DNA of 64,000 nt from Drouetiella hepatica Uher 2000/2452 (GCA_019359505.1 JAHHHD010000008.1:1-64000); one strand, 5' to 3'. Shown: positions 17,601 through 27,403, counted from the stretch's first letter. Notes: a model not told the origin generated them from the letters alone. Made by a program: numbers and translations.

Positions 17601-20600
17601 CAGATATTGCATTAAGTTTGATGGGACAGTTTTCAGATCCCTCAGAAAAATCCAGATTCACGGCGAAAATTCTGAATTTGGTCTATACCTTTGTTCGGAT
17701 TTGGCGTGATCATTTAGAAACAGGCTTAGAGCCTCTATTAGTAGGCTATCAGGCAGGCTTAGAATCGGGAGATTTTGAATTTGCAGCTTACTGTGCATTT
17801 AACCACTGTCAGCTTGCCTTCTTTGCAGGTGTTCATCTGGATGAAGTACTGCAAAAAATGCAGACTTACAATCAAGCAATTTCTAGCCTCAAACAATCTA
17901 CTGCATTAAACTTTCATCAGATTGGGTATCAATCCATTCTCAATTGGGTAGGACAAAGTATCAACCCCCATCTGCTTGCAGGCGATATTTATCAAGAAGC
18001 AGAACGGCTCAAGCAACATCAAGCTGCAGGCGATCAATACTCAATTGCCACTGTTTATGTCCACAAATTAATCTTGATGTACCACTTTGCTGAGCCTGAA
18101 GCCGCACTAGAAGTTGCTCAAATAAGTGAAGCATTAATGGGTGCAATAGCAGGCACGGTTAAATTGGGTGTTTTTCATTTTTATTGTGCTTTGACTTTAC
18201 TGGCAAATCCACCTCAGAATGCAGAGGTCATTACAAGCCATTTAGAAAAGCTAAAGCAATGGGCCATCCATGCCCCTATTACCTTCCTGCATAAATGTAA
18301 TTTAATCCAAGCAGAACAATGCCGAATCTTGAATCAATATGCTGAAGCGATCTCACTCTACGATTGCTCAATTACAGGAGCAAAAGCCAGCGGTTATATC
18401 CAGGAGGAGGCTCTCGCCAACGAACTTGCCGCCAAATTCTACCTGGGATGGGGCAAAGAAAAAGTAGCAGCGGGCTATATGCAAGAAGCCTATTATTGCT
18501 ATTCTCATTGGGGTGCAACCGCCAAAATTCTGGATTTAGAAACCCGCTATCCTAACTTATTAGGCCCTGTCCTACAACCCTCAGTGACACCCGCTGATGT
18601 GTTAAAAACCTTCATGACGATTTCGGCTCCGGTGCCATCCCTCCATTCTGAGTCTCGCTCCGATTCGAGTCATAGTAGCATCAACCAAGCCCTTGACTTT
18701 GCCAGTATTTTGCAAGCCTCCCAGGTTCTTTCTGGCACGCTCAAATTGGATGATCTACTGCATCAGCTTACCCAAATTATTTTGCAAAATTCTGGGGGCG
18801 ATCGCTGTGCTCTTGTTCTTCCCGATGATACGGGTACCTGGCAGGTGCGGGCGATCGCGACCCCAGAAAAAACTCACCTCTGTGCAGAAACCTTAGAGCA
18901 CAATACCACTCTGCCTGTCAAGCTGATTCAGTATGTCAAAAACACCCAGGAAGTGGTTGTTATTGACAATCTAGAAACCGATTTACCAATATTCGATGAA
19001 TATTTGCAAATCCAACGGCCCAAAAGCGTATTGTTTTTGCCAATTCTGAATCAGGGTCGCTGTATCGGTATTGTATATTTGCAGAATCGTCTAACCCGTG
19101 GCATCTTTACCAATGAACGTACTGCAATTCTGAACTTCCTGTGTACCCAATTCGCCATCTCCCTCGAAAATGCTCGCCTGTATCAAGAGGTAGATACTCT
19201 GGCACAGGCGCTTAGACAATCATTAGACCTCAACACTCAAGAGTTAAACAAGACCCAACTCCAGCTACAGCTGGCTCTTGACTCCTCAAGCATTGGTCTA
19301 TGGGATTGGAACATTCAGACTCATGAGCTGCTTCTTGATGCACAGTGGAAGCGCTTACTTGGCGATGAAGACCATAAACCTCAGAACCATATCACTGAGT
19401 GGTCTAGTCGTGTTCATCCTGAAGATTTAGAGGCTGCCAATGCGGCTCTGGCGCAACATTTACAAGAACAAACCCCTGTTTATGAACATGAACATCGCAT
19501 CCTTGGCAAAGACGGGATCTATAAGTGGATTGGTGCCAAGGGGCGTGTCGTACAACGAGATCAAGCGGGTAATCCGATTCGCTTTGTTGGCACCTTTAGT
19601 GATATTAGCGATCGCAAAGCTACTGAAGTTGCCTTAAAAGCATTCCAAGAAAGATTGACCTTCTTAATCCAGGAAACGCCGATCGGCATCATCGAATGGA
19701 ATACTGCATTTCAGGTGGTTAACTGGAACCCAGCAGCAGAGAAAATCTTTGGCTATCCGGCAGCGGAAATATTGAATCACCCTGCCGCTCAAATTGTGCC
19801 AGAATCCGACCGATCCCATGTCGCTGAGGTCATGGCTGCCCTAAACACTCAGCAGGGTGCCTACTATAGCCTCAATCAGAATATTCGCAGTGATGGTACC
19901 CTGATTACCTGTGAATGGATTAACACCCCCTTACGGGATGCAAAAGGCAATTCGGTTGGCAGTTTTTCGATGGTACAAGATATCAGCGAGCGTAAACAAG
20001 CCGAGCTTGCCCTCACCGAACTCAGTAAGCAACTCAAACAAGCCCAGGAAATTGCCCAACTGGGTCACTGGTTTTATGACCTAACTACTCAAAGACTCAC
20101 TCGGTCAGAAGAAATCTTTCGGATTGTTGAACGCCCTTTTGAGCAAGGGGAAGCCAGTTTTGAAGAATACATTGAGTACATTCATCCTGAGGATCGTGCC
20201 CTTGTTTTAGAACGAGTCAATGATGCCCAAAAAGGCACTCCCCAAAACTTTGATCATCGCCTGCTCAACCCTGACGGGACAGTTCGCCACCTCAACTGCC
20301 GCATTGAATTAGAACAGAAAGGGGAACAAGTCTTGCAACTGTTCGGTGTGATCATGGATATCACAGAACGGGTTGCCGCCCAAGCACAACTGGAGACACT
20401 CTTAAATTGCACTCAACGCCAAACCCAAGAACTACAAGCTGCCTATCAAAAATTGCAAGAGGCGCAAGTGCAGCTAATTCAAGCTGAAAAGATGTCAAGT
20501 TTGGGACAGCTAGTGGCTGGTATTGCCCATGAAATCAACAATCCCGTTAGCTTTATCTACGGCAATCTAGAACCATTAGCAGAATATACAAACGATTTAT

Positions 20601-21307
20601 TAAACATCATTTATTGTTATCAACATACCTATCCTGAGTCTACCGCCGAATTGAGTAAATTACTGTCAGATTTAGATTTACCCTTAATCATTGAAGATTT
20701 ACCTAAAATCATTCAATCCATAAATACAGGAGCCTCTCGGATTCGAGGAATTGTTAAATCCCTGCGCACGTTTTCTCGTTTAGGTGAAGCCAACTTGAAG
20801 GAGGTCGATCTACATGAGAATATTGATAGCACCCTGATGATTCTGCAAAACCAGTTAAATGGTCGATCGGGAAATCCAGAAATCAAGGTGATTCGGAATT
20901 ATGGAAATGTCTCTAAATTTGAATGTTACATCGGCTTACTCAATCAAGTCTTTATGAACCTGTTGGTGAATGGGATTCAGGCTATTGAAGCCCGACAAAA
21001 CAGCGAGAGCGACCCCATCTATGAAGGAATTATTGGCATCACTACCAGTCAGGAGGAATCTGGAGCCGTTTTAATCTCAGTACAGGACAATGGCATTGGG
21101 ATGACAGATGAAATCAAGGCAAAGATTTTTGAACCTTTTTTTACAACTAAATCCGTAGGAACTGGTACTGGTATGGGATTGTCAACTAGCCATCAAATTG
21201 TCACTAAGTACCATCAGGGTGAGATTGATTGCCGCTCCACTTTAGGTGAAGGAACGACATTTACAGTGCGCTTACCTCCGGCAAAAGAATCTGCAAGCCA
21301 GGAATAA
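14654..21307 (+). CDS. Hybrid Ser/Thr kinase-ATPase-GAF-PAS-histidine kinase (HstK-like, ~2,217 residues)
   Basis: A giant cytoplasmic sensor. Order of domains: Ser/Thr kinase (about 15-290; catalytic loop [12 protein letters not shown] near 135; DFS in place of DFG near 157, as is common in this family); AAA/STAND-like ATPase (Walker A GFSGIGKT near 346; Walker [11 protein letters not shown] near 475); a long helical TPR-like region (about 700-1,300); GAF (about 1,345-1,500); three PAS/PAC units (from about 1,545, 1,665 and 1,795); a coiled linker; then a histidine kinase core with H-box [16 protein letters not shown] (near 1,953), N-box [22 protein letters not shown] and GTGMGLS. No receiver domain is attached, so a separate response regulator must exist. 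The frame is open up to 14333, but that part reads through an attC-like site; the ATG at 14654 starts the family-like sequence. The gene sits alone between two attC-like sites. Confidence 0.92.
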   Translation: MTLSASPSPYSFPEISGYTLAEQLYLGNRTAVYRAVQTATQQPVVIKVLRQDYPSFSELVQFRNQYVITKHLSIPGIIHPLSLELLGNGHALVMEDCGGVSLGEYIQQQPLDLADVLAIAFQLSDILHDLHQHRVVHKDIKPANILIHPESKQVKLIDFSIASLLPKETQEIQSTSILEGTLAYLAPEQTGRMNRGIDYRADFYALGVTLYQLLTGKLPFESADPLELMHCHIAKLPLPVDQVNSELPGMVAAIVSKLMAKNAEDRYQSALGLKHDLQQCLTQWKTCGDISEFALGQRDLSDRFLIPEKLYGRESEVKTLLEAFDRIAGDPKSKIQNPKSELMLIAGFSGIGKTAVVNEVHKPIVRQRGYFIKGKFDQFNRNIPLSAFVQALRDLMGQLLSESDDQLTQWKAQILSAVGENGQVLIEVIPELEQVIGKQPLAPELSGIAAQNRFNLLFQKFIQVFTTPDHPLAMFLDDLQWVDSSSLQMIKLLVNDNGYLLMLGAYRDNEVSPSHPLMITVDELQKAQVIVHRMTLVPLAFDDTNHLVADALNCSRQLAQPLTELIVGKTKGNPFFTTQFLKALHEEELITFNRDCRYWECDIAEVKARSLTDDVVEFMALQLQKLPDATQQILKLAACIGNQFDLATLAIVSEQAATEVATALWKALQEGLILPTSQIYKFFQGEQTETATSPNPSYRFLHDRVQQAAYFLISEEQPQIVHLKIGQALLSHVSPLQRDEKLFEIVNQCNLGIAHTTLEQQDQLISLNLQAAKKARHSSAYAAAEQYCEAALQLLPANAWLQAPKRTLDLYVEAANAACLVGKFNCVDQRIRTILSHTDRTLDQVQAIDIQIQSLVAQNLLAEAIQVACRVLRILNVELPTQPTTEQLQPALADIQQQLEALGDVTQLPPMKYPEKLAAMNILSSMASAAYIGAPALYPLVVLKQIELSLQFGFAVETSYAFSTYGLILCAFGGQIAAGNYAADIALSLMGQFSDPSEKSRFTAKILNLVYTFVRIWRDHLETGLEPLLVGYQAGLESGDFEFAAYCAFNHCQLAFFAGVHLDEVLQKMQTYNQAISSLKQSTALNFHQIGYQSILNWVGQSINPHLLAGDIYQEAERLKQHQAAGDQYSIATVYVHKLILMYHFAEPEAALEVAQISEALMGAIAGTVKLGVFHFYCALTLLANPPQNAEVITSHLEKLKQWAIHAPITFLHKCNLIQAEQCRILNQYAEAISLYDCSITGAKASGYIQEEALANELAAKFYLGWGKEKVAAGYMQEAYYCYSHWGATAKILDLETRYPNLLGPVLQPSVTPADVLKTFMTISAPVPSLHSESRSDSSHSSINQALDFASILQASQVLSGTLKLDDLLHQLTQIILQNSGGDRCALVLPDDTGTWQVRAIATPEKTHLCAETLEHNTTLPVKLIQYVKNTQEVVVIDNLETDLPIFDEYLQIQRPKSVLFLPILNQGRCIGIVYLQNRLTRGIFTNERTAILNFLCTQFAISLENARLYQEVDTLAQALRQSLDLNTQELNKTQLQLQLALDSSSIGLWDWNIQTHELLLDAQWKRLLGDEDHKPQNHITEWSSRVHPEDLEAANAALAQHLQEQTPVYEHEHRILGKDGIYKWIGAKGRVVQRDQAGNPIRFVGTFSDISDRKATEVALKAFQERLTFLIQETPIGIIEWNTAFQVVNWNPAAEKIFGYPAAEILNHPAAQIVPESDRSHVAEVMAALNTQQGAYYSLNQNIRSDGTLITCEWINTPLRDAKGNSVGSFSMVQDISERKQAELALTELSKQLKQAQEIAQLGHWFYDLTTQRLTRSEEIFRIVERPFEQGEASFEEYIEYIHPEDRALVLERVNDAQKGTPQNFDHRLLNPDGTVRHLNCRIELEQKGEQVLQLFGVIMDITERVAAQAQLETLLNCTQRQTQELQAAYQKLQEAQVQLIQAEKMSSLGQLVAGIAHEINNPVSFIYGNLEPLAEYTNDLLNIIYCYQHTYPESTAELSKLLSDLDLPLIIEDLPKIIQSINTGASRIRGIVKSLRTFSRLGEANLKEVDLHENIDSTLMILQNQLNGRSGNPEIKVIRNYGNVSKFECYIGLLNQVFMNLLVNGIQAIEARQNSESDPIYEGIIGITTSQEESGAVLISVQDNGIGMTDEIKAKIFEPFFTTKSVGTGTGMGLSTSHQIVTKYHQGEIDCRSTLGEGTTFTVRLPPAKESASQE
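15644..15671 (+). repeat. Heptamer tandem repeat (CCAAAAT)4 inside the kinase gene
   Basis: Four exact copies of CCAAAAT. Three period shifts make 21 bases, so the frame is kept and the repeat encodes a polar linker ([12 protein letters not shown]) between the Ser/Thr kinase and ATPase domains. CCAAAAT is one of the short tandem repeats well known in filamentous cyanobacteria, where it is usually intergenic. Confidence 0.9.
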
Positions 21308-21398
21308 TTTGACTGCTGCAAATTGTTTACAACTGCCGATCGCGAGTTGATAGCCAATTCTGCATGAAAGGTTGCAGATAGACAGCTGTGGCGACGCG

Positions 21399-21484
21399 GT
21401 ACAACAAATCGTTGCAGCGGCGGAATAAACATAGTTGATTGAGATGTCAAAGCTGCTAGCTGCCGCTGAACTCACACGTTAGAC
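21399..21484 (+). other. attC-like recombination site (downstream of kinase gene)
   Basis: An 86-base imperfect inverted repeat. The inverse core GTACAAC (21399-21405) is the exact reverse complement of GTTGTAC at the upstream boundary (14505-14511). The left inner arm GTTgCAGCGGC pairs with GCCGCTGAAC plus one unpaired g. The right side reads CTGAACTCACACGTTAGAC, ending in the core GTTAGAC (21478-21484). Both flanks strongly resemble classical aadA-type attC text (AACAATTCGTTCAAGC and TTAACTCAAGCGTTAGA). Confidence 0.65.
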
Positions 21485-21585
21485 CGCTTCTATTTTTGGT
21501 ATTTCTTGATGCTGTAAAACAGTACGATCGCCCCTTGCCGTAAGTTAAACTAATCAGAAACTTAACTCCTGTCTTCAAAGAAAAA

Positions 21586-21672
21586 GTTTAAACAAAGTGG
21601 CTACGGCCATATTTTTTGAGAGCTGTGCGAAGCGCAGCTCTCAAAAAATATCTGCCTTACAACCCGTTTAAA
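21586..21672. repeat. Palindromic element P3 flanked by 7-base direct repeats
   Basis: GTTTAAA at 21586-21592 and 21666-21672 flanks a palindrome with perfect 17-base arms (21609-21625 and 21635-21651) of the T6-GAGAG type. The direct repeats are consistent with a target duplication by a ~73-base element. Confidence 0.7.
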
Positions 21673-21710
21673 GGGGTGTCAATTCCATCAACCTCCGTCA
21701 ACATCCCCAC

Positions 21711-21737
21711 AAAAAAGAAGCCGTGAGTCACAGCTTC
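21711..21737 (-). terminator. Intrinsic terminator of the Tic22-like gene
   Basis: Read on the minus strand, the stem GAAGCTGTG/CACGGCTTC (one G-T pair, loop ACT) is followed by TTTTTT. It starts 32 bases after the stop codon of the gene at 21770. Confidence 0.88.
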
Positions 21738-21769
21738 TCTACCTCATTATTTAAATCTAAGCTGCATGA

Positions 21770-22609
21770 CTAGGGACGCGGCTGAGCCTGCGGAGTTTGC
21801 TGGGGACGGGGGGATGGCGCTGCACCCTGGGGAGCTTGCTGACCTTCAGCCGCCTGACCAAAATTGGGGTTTGCCTGCTGGAAAGACCGCGTAAACTGAA
21901 TGCTGGCATCGGTGGGATCAAGCTGAATCTGCGTCAGGTCTTGATTGGTGCTAGTTTGCAGCGTTTCAATGAAGCCCTCAAGATTAATCACCTGAATCTT
22001 CATTTTTGCTGCTAGGTCAGGCTGCACCTCTTTCAAGCGATCGATCACCGCCTGCAACTCCTGGCGACCAAAATACATGGGCACGATTTGGCGATCGCCC
22101 TGCTGAATTGTCAGATATGCCCCATCTGGCTCAGAGGAACGCGCTGCGAACAGCGGGACACCCTGAAACTCTTGAGCATTCTGCTGACCCGACTGCTGTA
22201 AAACCGCCTTAGCAGCCTCTACTTCCTGCTCTACAGGAATGTAGACAAACTGTACCTCGTCTTTTTTCTCCAGCGAAAGTTGATAGACCTTCGCAAGAGA
22301 AATGGGCACGACCTGCGCTCCCTGCGCCACTTGAGGATTGCTTTCTTTCAACCCATTCAAGAAATTTTGTGCCGCCTGTCCGTCCATAAAAATCCCGGCA
22401 ACAGGCGTTCTGTCGGTGCCTTGGCTAGGAGTTGCTAGCAGAATACCGCCCTCGCTATTCATCAACGCAAATACGGGCACCGTTTGTAGACTCTGCATCA
22501 CCTGCTCCTGAGGCAGCGCCAGGGCGCGAGGAGAATCCATGAAAAAGGAGCTAGCTAAAACGCTGCCAACTAAACCGATCGTGGTACCAAACCGAATGAG
22601 TGAGTTCAT
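21770..22609 (-). CDS. Tic22 family protein
   Basis: About 279 residues with an N-terminal signal peptide (hydrophobic about 5-25, ending PRALAL), so it is exported to the periplasm. The Tic22 fold is seen as two similar halves: VPVFALMNSEGGILLA and VPLFAARSSEPDGAYLTI, each followed by an AQNFL/LQAVIDRLK-type helix and a (V/I)VP(I/M) strand. Cyanobacterial Tic22 proteins are thought to act as periplasmic chaperones in outer-membrane biogenesis. The C-terminus is a Gln/Pro-rich tail (about 250-279). A GTG 21 bases upstream is in frame, but the ATG at 22609 has a good ribosome site (AGGAGC, four bases before it). Monocistronic with its own terminator. Confidence 0.85.
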   Translation of the reverse strand: MNSLIRFGTTIGLVGSVLASSFFMDSPRALALPQEQVMQSLQTVPVFALMNSEGGILLATPSQGTDRTPVAGIFMDGQAAQNFLNGLKESNPQVAQGAQVVPISLAKVYQLSLEKKDEVQFVYIPVEQEVEAAKAVLQQSGQQNAQEFQGVPLFAARSSEPDGAYLTIQQGDRQIVPMYFGRQELQAVIDRLKEVQPDLAAKMKIQVINLEGFIETLQTSTNQDLTQIQLDPTDASIQFTRSFQQANPNFGQAAEGQQAPQGAAPSPRPQQTPQAQPRP

Positions 22610-23090
22610 AAATGCTCCTAGTAACGACACGGGTATCTGACCATTGGCATCTAATAATCTTTTCTATCTGCTAGCCGCAACGCATCTGCCGGAAGGTTGC
22701 TCTGAATGCTGTCCATATCTTGTGCCTAACGGCAAAAAGGTGAATTTGTCCTGATCACAGGATGTTTTACCTGAACCGAATGCTCTACTCAGTTCTGTCT
22801 CATCTCATCTAGCTAACCGAGATAGCATCAAACTTTACCAAAATTTTGACAAAAATTCAAAATTCGTGGGTCAAACCCAGTGAAACTGCTCATGCCGCGA
22901 TCGAAGTGCCGATCGCAGCGCCAAAGGAATTTGGCTCCAAGTTTTCAAAGCGATCGAACAGCAGAGGCTTGCGGGTTCAAGGGATGGCGGAAGATGTCTT
23001 TTACCAGACCCAACCCAAGCGGCAATAGTTCCGTGAACGAGCCAGAAGATGATTGAATAGTCTTAGTATGCAGTGAAGGGAGACATAAAA
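22610..23090. other. Intergenic region between tic22-like and petL-like genes
   Basis: About 480 bases holding the divergent promoters. There is no convincing open frame; short frames here lack ribosome sites and family-like sequence. Several GCGATCG/GATCGCAG motifs (22898-22960) are HIP1-like. No riboswitch or RNA gene was recognised. Confidence 0.5.
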
Positions 23091-23183
23091 ATGGCTGTAC
23101 TAGCCTATTTTGCAATGATTGGCGGGGCGTTTGGCGTAGCAATGGTGCTGTTTTTTGGGCTACGTGCCGTGAAGTTGATCTAG
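23091..23183 (+). CDS. petL: Cytochrome b6f complex small subunit, PetL-like
   Basis: A 30-residue single-helix protein: MAVLAYFAMIGGAF, a hydrophobic core, then FGLRAVKLI. The size, the opening VxAYF and the ending GLR-x-x-K-L/I fit PetL, a peripheral subunit that stabilises the cytochrome b6f complex in thylakoids. A good ribosome site (AAGGGAG) lies seven bases before the ATG. The gene is too short for standard gene callers. Another small thylakoid subunit cannot be fully excluded without an alignment. Confidence 0.72.
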   Translation: MAVLAYFAMIGGAFGVAMVLFFGLRAVKLI

Positions 23184-23206
23184 CCATCTATCCAAACAAT
23201 AAGCGT

Positions 23207-23232
23207 TTTGCAGGGTGCGCCCACCCTGCAAA
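23207..23232. repeat. Hairpin between petL-like gene and aroK
   Basis: Perfect 11-base arms TTTGCAGGGTG (23207-23217) and CACCCTGCAAA (23222-23232), 4-base loop. There is no T-run after it on the plus strand, so it may be an mRNA-stabilising or attenuating stem rather than a full terminator. Confidence 0.6.
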
Positions 23233-23256
23233 CCCATAACCCCAAGAACGAGCTTC

Positions 23257-23808
23257 ATGAATTCGCTTCCTCAAGGCCTCAACTTTTACCTGATTGGTCT
23301 GATGGGATCAGGCAAAACCACAGTCGGCAAAGCCCTGGCGGAAAAGCTGAGCTATCGCTTTTTTGACACCGATGCCGTGATTGAGCGGGCGGCTCAGCAA
23401 TCGATCGCCCAGATTTTTGCAACCTCCGGCGAGGCAAGTTTTCGGCACCTAGAAACTCAGGTGCTAGCAGAGCTGTCGGCATATCGCAAGCTGGCGATCG
23501 CCACAGGCGGCGGCATAGTCCTCGATCGCCAAAACTGGAGCTATCTCAAGCATGGGCTAATTGTCTGGCTAGATATTTCTGTAGAAGACATCTGCGATCG
23601 GCTTCAGGGAGACACCTCACGTCCCCTCCTCCAAGGTGCCGACCCACACCAGAAACTCTGTGCTCTGCTAGAAGAACGCCGCCCTCTCTATGCCCAAGCC
23701 GATCTGCAAGTGTCTCTTTGCCCTGGCGAAACCCCAGAGGATATTGCACTTCGCATTTTGGCAGAGGTGCCCAAGATCTTGAAAACTAGCGGGGAGCGAT
23801 CGGGTTAA
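23257..23808 (+). CDS. aroK: Shikimate kinase
   Basis: A 183-residue cytosolic kinase that phosphorylates shikimate at O3 in the chorismate pathway. P-loop GLMGSGKTTVGKAL (about 11-24), shikimate-binding Asp in FFDTDAVIE, the GEASFRHLE motif with the substrate Arg, TGGG, and the lid region TSRPLL are all present. The frame is open 14 codons upstream, but that part is translated from the hairpin; the ATG at 23257 gives the normal family N-terminus. It follows the petL-like gene at 73 bases in the same direction; joint transcription is possible. Confidence 0.95.
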   Translation: MNSLPQGLNFYLIGLMGSGKTTVGKALAEKLSYRFFDTDAVIERAAQQSIAQIFATSGEASFRHLETQVLAELSAYRKLAIATGGGIVLDRQNWSYLKHGLIVWLDISVEDICDRLQGDTSRPLLQGADPHQKLCALLEERRPLYAQADLQVSLCPGETPEDIALRILAEVPKILKTSGERSG

Positions 23809-24041
23809 ATCTTCCTGTGCAGCTTTCATTTTTGGTAGTCCTTACCTCAAGACCACTACCCCATCTTTAAGGAGAATGGCGCGGTCTTGAAAACAGCAGG
23901 ATCTTGCTTCATGAGTTTAGAAAAAAGGTAGCTAGAAACACTCTTTGATTACTGAGGCTGCTACACTTCACTAGATTGAAATTTCAGCTCGAAATTCGAT
24001 CGCCTCCTTCTAAGCAGCAAGCAATTAAGCCCCAAGCAACC

Positions 24042-24938
24042 ATGTTCACTACCGATAGCGAATACATCCGCAAAGCCGAAGCTACCAGAGTCCGGGTGCT
24101 GAGTGAAGCCCTGCCCTACATCCAGCAATTTGCCGGACGAACGATCGTCGTGAAGTACGGCGGCGCGGCGATGAAAGACAGCAACCTCAAAGAAACCGTA
24201 ATGCGCGACATTGTGTTTCTGTCTTGTGTGGGGCTACGACCGATCGTGGTGCATGGCGGTGGGCCAGAAATTAATTCCTGGCTGGCTAAATTGGGCATTG
24301 AGCCGCAGTTCAAGAACGGGCTGCGGGTGACGGATGCCGCCACGATGGATGTGGTCGAAATGGTGTTAGTAGGTCGGGTTAACAAAGAAATTGTGTCTTT
24401 GATTAATCAGGCGGGTGGTAAGGCGGTCGGTCTGTGTGGCAAAGATGGCAACATGATTCAAGCCCGCCCTCAAGGCGATGAAGGCATTGGCTTTGTCGGG
24501 GAAGTCAGCAGTATTGATGTGACGGTGCTGCGATCGCTCATCGCCAGCGGCTACATTCCGGTGGTGTCCAGTGTGGCTGCCGATGAAACTGGACAGGCTT
24601 ACAATATCAATGCCGATACCGTAGCGGGTGAACTTGCTGCCGCACTAGAAGCCGAAAAGATGGTTCTGATGACCGATACGGCAGGAATTTTGCGAGACTA
24701 TAAAGATCCAAACACCCTGATTGCCAAAGTCGATATCCAGGAGGCGCGTCAGCTGATTGAAACAGGCGTGGTGAGTGGCGGCATGATTCCCAAGGTCAAC
24801 TGCTGTGTGCGATCGCTGGCTCAGGGCGTAAAGGCGGCTCACATCATTGACGGACGCATTCCCCATGCGCTGCTGCTGGAAACTTTCACCGACGCAGGGA
24901 TTGGTTCCATGATTGTTGCCTCCGAATATCGTTCGTAA
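24042..24938 (+). CDS. argB: Acetylglutamate kinase
   Basis: 298 residues from the ATG at 24042, the second step of arginine synthesis: phosphorylation of N-acetyl-L-glutamate. The glycine-rich [11 protein letters not shown], the substrate loop [13 protein letters not shown] and the C-terminal [15 protein letters not shown] and GGMIPKV blocks are intact. The N-terminal helix ([25 protein letters not shown]) is the mobile helix of the arginine-sensitive hexameric forms, which in cyanobacteria are relieved by the PII protein; PII control here is inference from the family. Twenty-two in-frame codons upstream (from 23976) lack family similarity. Confidence 0.95.
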   Translation: MFTTDSEYIRKAEATRVRVLSEALPYIQQFAGRTIVVKYGGAAMKDSNLKETVMRDIVFLSCVGLRPIVVHGGGPEINSWLAKLGIEPQFKNGLRVTDAATMDVVEMVLVGRVNKEIVSLINQAGGKAVGLCGKDGNMIQARPQGDEGIGFVGEVSSIDVTVLRSLIASGYIPVVSSVAADETGQAYNINADTVAGELAAALEAEKMVLMTDTAGILRDYKDPNTLIAKVDIQEARQLIETGVVSGGMIPKVNCCVRSLAQGVKAAHIIDGRIPHALLLETFTDAGIGSMIVASEYRS

Positions 24939-25005
24939 ACGCTTTTCTGCGACATTGTTCCCGCGACATTTTCCCGCGACATTTTTCGCCAACACGTTCT
25001 AACCC

Positions 25006-25572
25006 GTGACTTCCGATAAACCGAACTCCGAAAACGCAAACCCCGAAAATATAGATCTTGCCAAAAGCCAGTATGAAGCTGGAAAAGCCGCCTTTGAGCG
25101 AGGACTATACCGCCAGTCGGTAGAACGCCTGCAAGAGGCGACAAAGCTGGTTAGCCGCGCCACGGCTCTGGGGGGAGAAATCCAGATGTGGCTAGTGACG
25201 GCGTACCAGGCTTCAGGGCAAGACCAGGAAGCGATCGCCCTTTGTGAAGCATTGGGCAAGCATCCTGACCTAAAGACGCGCCAGCAGAGCCGCAATGTGC
25301 TCTACATCCTCAAAGCCCCTAAGCTGGAAACCCGTCCAGAATGGCTGACCCAAATTCCTGACCTGACGGCGCTAGAAGGCTCAACGGATAGCAGCAAAGG
25401 TCGTGCAGGTGGCACATCCCCCCGTACGCCTACCCGCCCCCGTCCCCAGCCAGAAGCTGAGCCTGTAGACTTAAGCAAAGTCAACACTCAAGATAACGGC
25501 TTTGTTTGGGTGGCGCTGGGGGCGATCGCCCTGGTGCTTGCTGCCCTGTTCGGGTTTGGCATCTTCAGTTAG
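25006..25572 (+). CDS. TPR-like protein with C-terminal membrane anchor
   Basis: 188 residues from a GTG start. Residues about 16-105 form TPR-like helical pairs (YEAGKAAFERGLYRQSVERLQEA, then AYQASGQDQEAIALCEALGKHPD). A Pro/Arg/Ser-rich linker (about 120-150) follows and a single C-terminal membrane helix (FVWVALGAIALVLAALFGFGIF) ends the protein, so the TPR part faces the cytoplasm or stroma side of a membrane. Function unknown; the type is widespread in cyanobacteria. The 3 x CCCGCGACATTTT direct repeats just upstream (about 24948-24986) lie between argB and this gene. It is followed after 29 bases by tldE. Confidence 0.7.
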   Translation: MTSDKPNSENANPENIDLAKSQYEAGKAAFERGLYRQSVERLQEATKLVSRATALGGEIQMWLVTAYQASGQDQEAIALCEALGKHPDLKTRQQSRNVLYILKAPKLETRPEWLTQIPDLTALEGSTDSSKGRAGGTSPRTPTRPRPQPEAEPVDLSKVNTQDNGFVWVALGAIALVLAALFGFGIFS

Positions 25573-25601
25573 ATTGAGAGCAGCCTATTTCTCCTCACAC
25601 C

Positions 25602-26912
25602 ATGTCCGACACTCTCCTCGAAACCATTCTGGCGCTTGCCGCACCTCGCACCGATGCAGCAGAGGTTTACTATGTCTCTAGCCAGGACACGCCGATTGAC
25701 TTTGAAAACAATCGGCTGAAGTCTCTGCAAACAAAGGCGCTTCAGGGCGTGGCGCTACGGGTAATCTGCAACGGTCGTTTGGGATTTGCTAGCTCTACTG
25801 ACCTGACGCGACTGGAAGATTTGGTAGACGCAGCCGTACAGACGGCAGAGATTGGTAGCCCTGCGGAATTTGAGTTTGCTGCTGATTTTCATAGCTCTGA
25901 TAACGGCAACGGATCTGATTACACACCGCCCACGACGCCAGAACTTGTGGCGATCGGCGAGGAGCTGATTCAGCAGGTGCATGGGTACAATGCCGATGTG
26001 CTGGTGGAAGCTGGATTCCGAGTGCGGTCGGGGATTGAAAAAATCGCCACAAATCAGAACGTGTATGCTGAGCGATCGAGCCGCACCGTCAGCGCCAGTC
26101 TTTCCGGCAATCTAGTCCGAGGCGAGGATTTTCTTCAGCCCTATAGCTATGATGTGGGACGCGATCGCACCCCAGACTTCGATCGCATCCTGCAAGATTT
26201 GCTGCAAAAGTATCGCTGGGCAGAGCAAAATGCCGCCATTAGCAGCGGTTCTTACCCGGTGCTGTTTACACCCCAAGCGGTTGCCAGAACTTTTCGGAGC
26301 TTGTTCAGCACGGCGCTTTCGGGTCAGGCGGTGCTGCAAAAAACTTCGCTGCTGGCGGACAAGCTGGGCGAAACCCTATTTGACGATCGCTTTAGCCTGT
26401 TTGAAGACCCCAGCCAGGGCATTAGTGCCTGCACCTTTGATGATGAGGGCACGCCCACGAGCCGCAAAACCTATATCGATCGCGGCAAGATAACGGGCTT
26501 CTATTGGGATCGCCGCTGGGCGGCACGGGCAGGGCAAGCCTCCACGGGCAACGGCTTTCGGGGTGGGCTGTCTCGTCCAGCTCCCAGCACCGTCAATCTG
26601 TGCATTTCTCCCGGCAGCACCTCTACAGCCGATCTGATTGCCAATATGGAGGAGGGGGTTATTGTCGATCAGGTCTTGGGAGCAGGACAGTCGAACCAGT
26701 TGGCGGGTGAGTTTTCGGTCAATCTTGACCTGGGCTACAAAGTCGAGAAGGGCAAAATCGTTGGGCGGCTCAAAAACACGATGGTTGCGGGCAGCATCTT
26801 TGAGGCATTTCAGCAGCTTGTAGACTTGGGCGATCAGCCGGAATGGGTAGGCGGCAGTTCCTACGTGCCGAGTCTTCTGTTTGGCAAGCTGGGCGTAGCG
26901 TCAAGGAATTAG
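25602..26912 (+). CDS. pmbA: TldE/PmbA family protein (metallopeptidase partner)
   Basis: 436 residues of the TldD/PmbA (U62) fold. The N-terminal domain (AAEVYYVSSQDTPIDFENNRLKSL) and C-terminal domain (GFRGGLSRPAPSTVNLCISPG, then LLGAGQSN-like VLGAGQSNQLAGEFSVN) are typical. The HExxxH zinc motif of TldD is absent, which makes this the TldE/PmbA half. In known cases TldD and TldE form a heterodimeric peptidase that trims leader peptides or unfolded peptides. The TldD partner is not in the window. A 29-base gap from the TPR gene suggests co-transcription. Confidence 0.88.
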   Translation: MSDTLLETILALAAPRTDAAEVYYVSSQDTPIDFENNRLKSLQTKALQGVALRVICNGRLGFASSTDLTRLEDLVDAAVQTAEIGSPAEFEFAADFHSSDNGNGSDYTPPTTPELVAIGEELIQQVHGYNADVLVEAGFRVRSGIEKIATNQNVYAERSSRTVSASLSGNLVRGEDFLQPYSYDVGRDRTPDFDRILQDLLQKYRWAEQNAAISSGSYPVLFTPQAVARTFRSLFSTALSGQAVLQKTSLLADKLGETLFDDRFSLFEDPSQGISACTFDDEGTPTSRKTYIDRGKITGFYWDRRWAARAGQASTGNGFRGGLSRPAPSTVNLCISPGSTSTADLIANMEEGVIVDQVLGAGQSNQLAGEFSVNLDLGYKVEKGKIVGRLKNTMVAGSIFEAFQQLVDLGDQPEWVGGSSYVPSLLFGKLGVASRN

Positions 26913-26991
26913 CGTGGGCTTCATCATGCTTGCTAAGCCTTAAGGCTGGACTTAGGATCGTGGATTAAGTAACCTGTATACCCGATCTGCT

Positions 26992-27031
26992 GTAGGGGCT
27001 TAGTGGGGGCTTAGCAATGCTAAGCCCCTAC
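26992..27031. repeat. Inverted repeat after pmbA
   Basis: Perfect 12-base arms GTAGGGGCTTAG (26992-27003) and CTAAGCCCCTAC (27020-27031); the loop can form an alternative stem (GGGGCTTAGCA/TGCTAAGCCCC). No T-run follows. GTAGGGGCTTAGC-type sequences are common dispersed repeats in cyanobacteria. Confidence 0.65.
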
Positions 27032-27043
27032 CTCAAGAATCGC

Positions 27044-27185
27044 ATCTTCAGTAGATCGCAAAGTCTTAATATTTTCCCTAAAAGCTGGATTTCAAAGGCG
27101 CTCCGCGCCTTTGAAATCCAGCTTTTAGGGTTTTGTGGCGCGCTCCGCGCGCCACAAAACCTTAATTTGCGATCTACTGATCTTC
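27044..27185. repeat. Nested palindromic element P4 (MITE-like)
   Basis: Outer inverted repeats CAGTAGATCGCAA (from 27049) and TTGCGATCTACTG (to 27179) enclose two further perfect palindromes: 26-base arms with loop TCC (27076-27130) and 15-base arms with loop TCC (27129-27161). The direct repeat ATCTTC flanks the whole (27044-27049 and 27180-27185). This architecture (terminal inverted repeats, short direct flanks, no gene) is that of a miniature inverted-repeat element of about 130 bases. Confidence 0.75.
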
Positions 27186-27403
27186 TTAAATCCATGTTCC
27201 TTAGCAATTTGTTGGGTCTTGCATCGCTCAACCAATCTATGAAGCGACACATTAATTTTGCCAGTTCAGAACGTTAAATTGAGGATAAACATACCGTCCT
27301 ATCTGCCGCACTGAAGGGTGTCACAGCCTTGGGGGATGTCTGGAACTGATGGGCGATCGCATGAGTCCTTAAGTACAAATGCAGTCTACGCTCCACACAA
27401 ACC

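Noticed and set aside
27017-27277. Open frame across the nested palindromes (86 codons)
   Set aside because: The frame mirrors the inverted repeats, lacks a ribosome site and resembles no protein.
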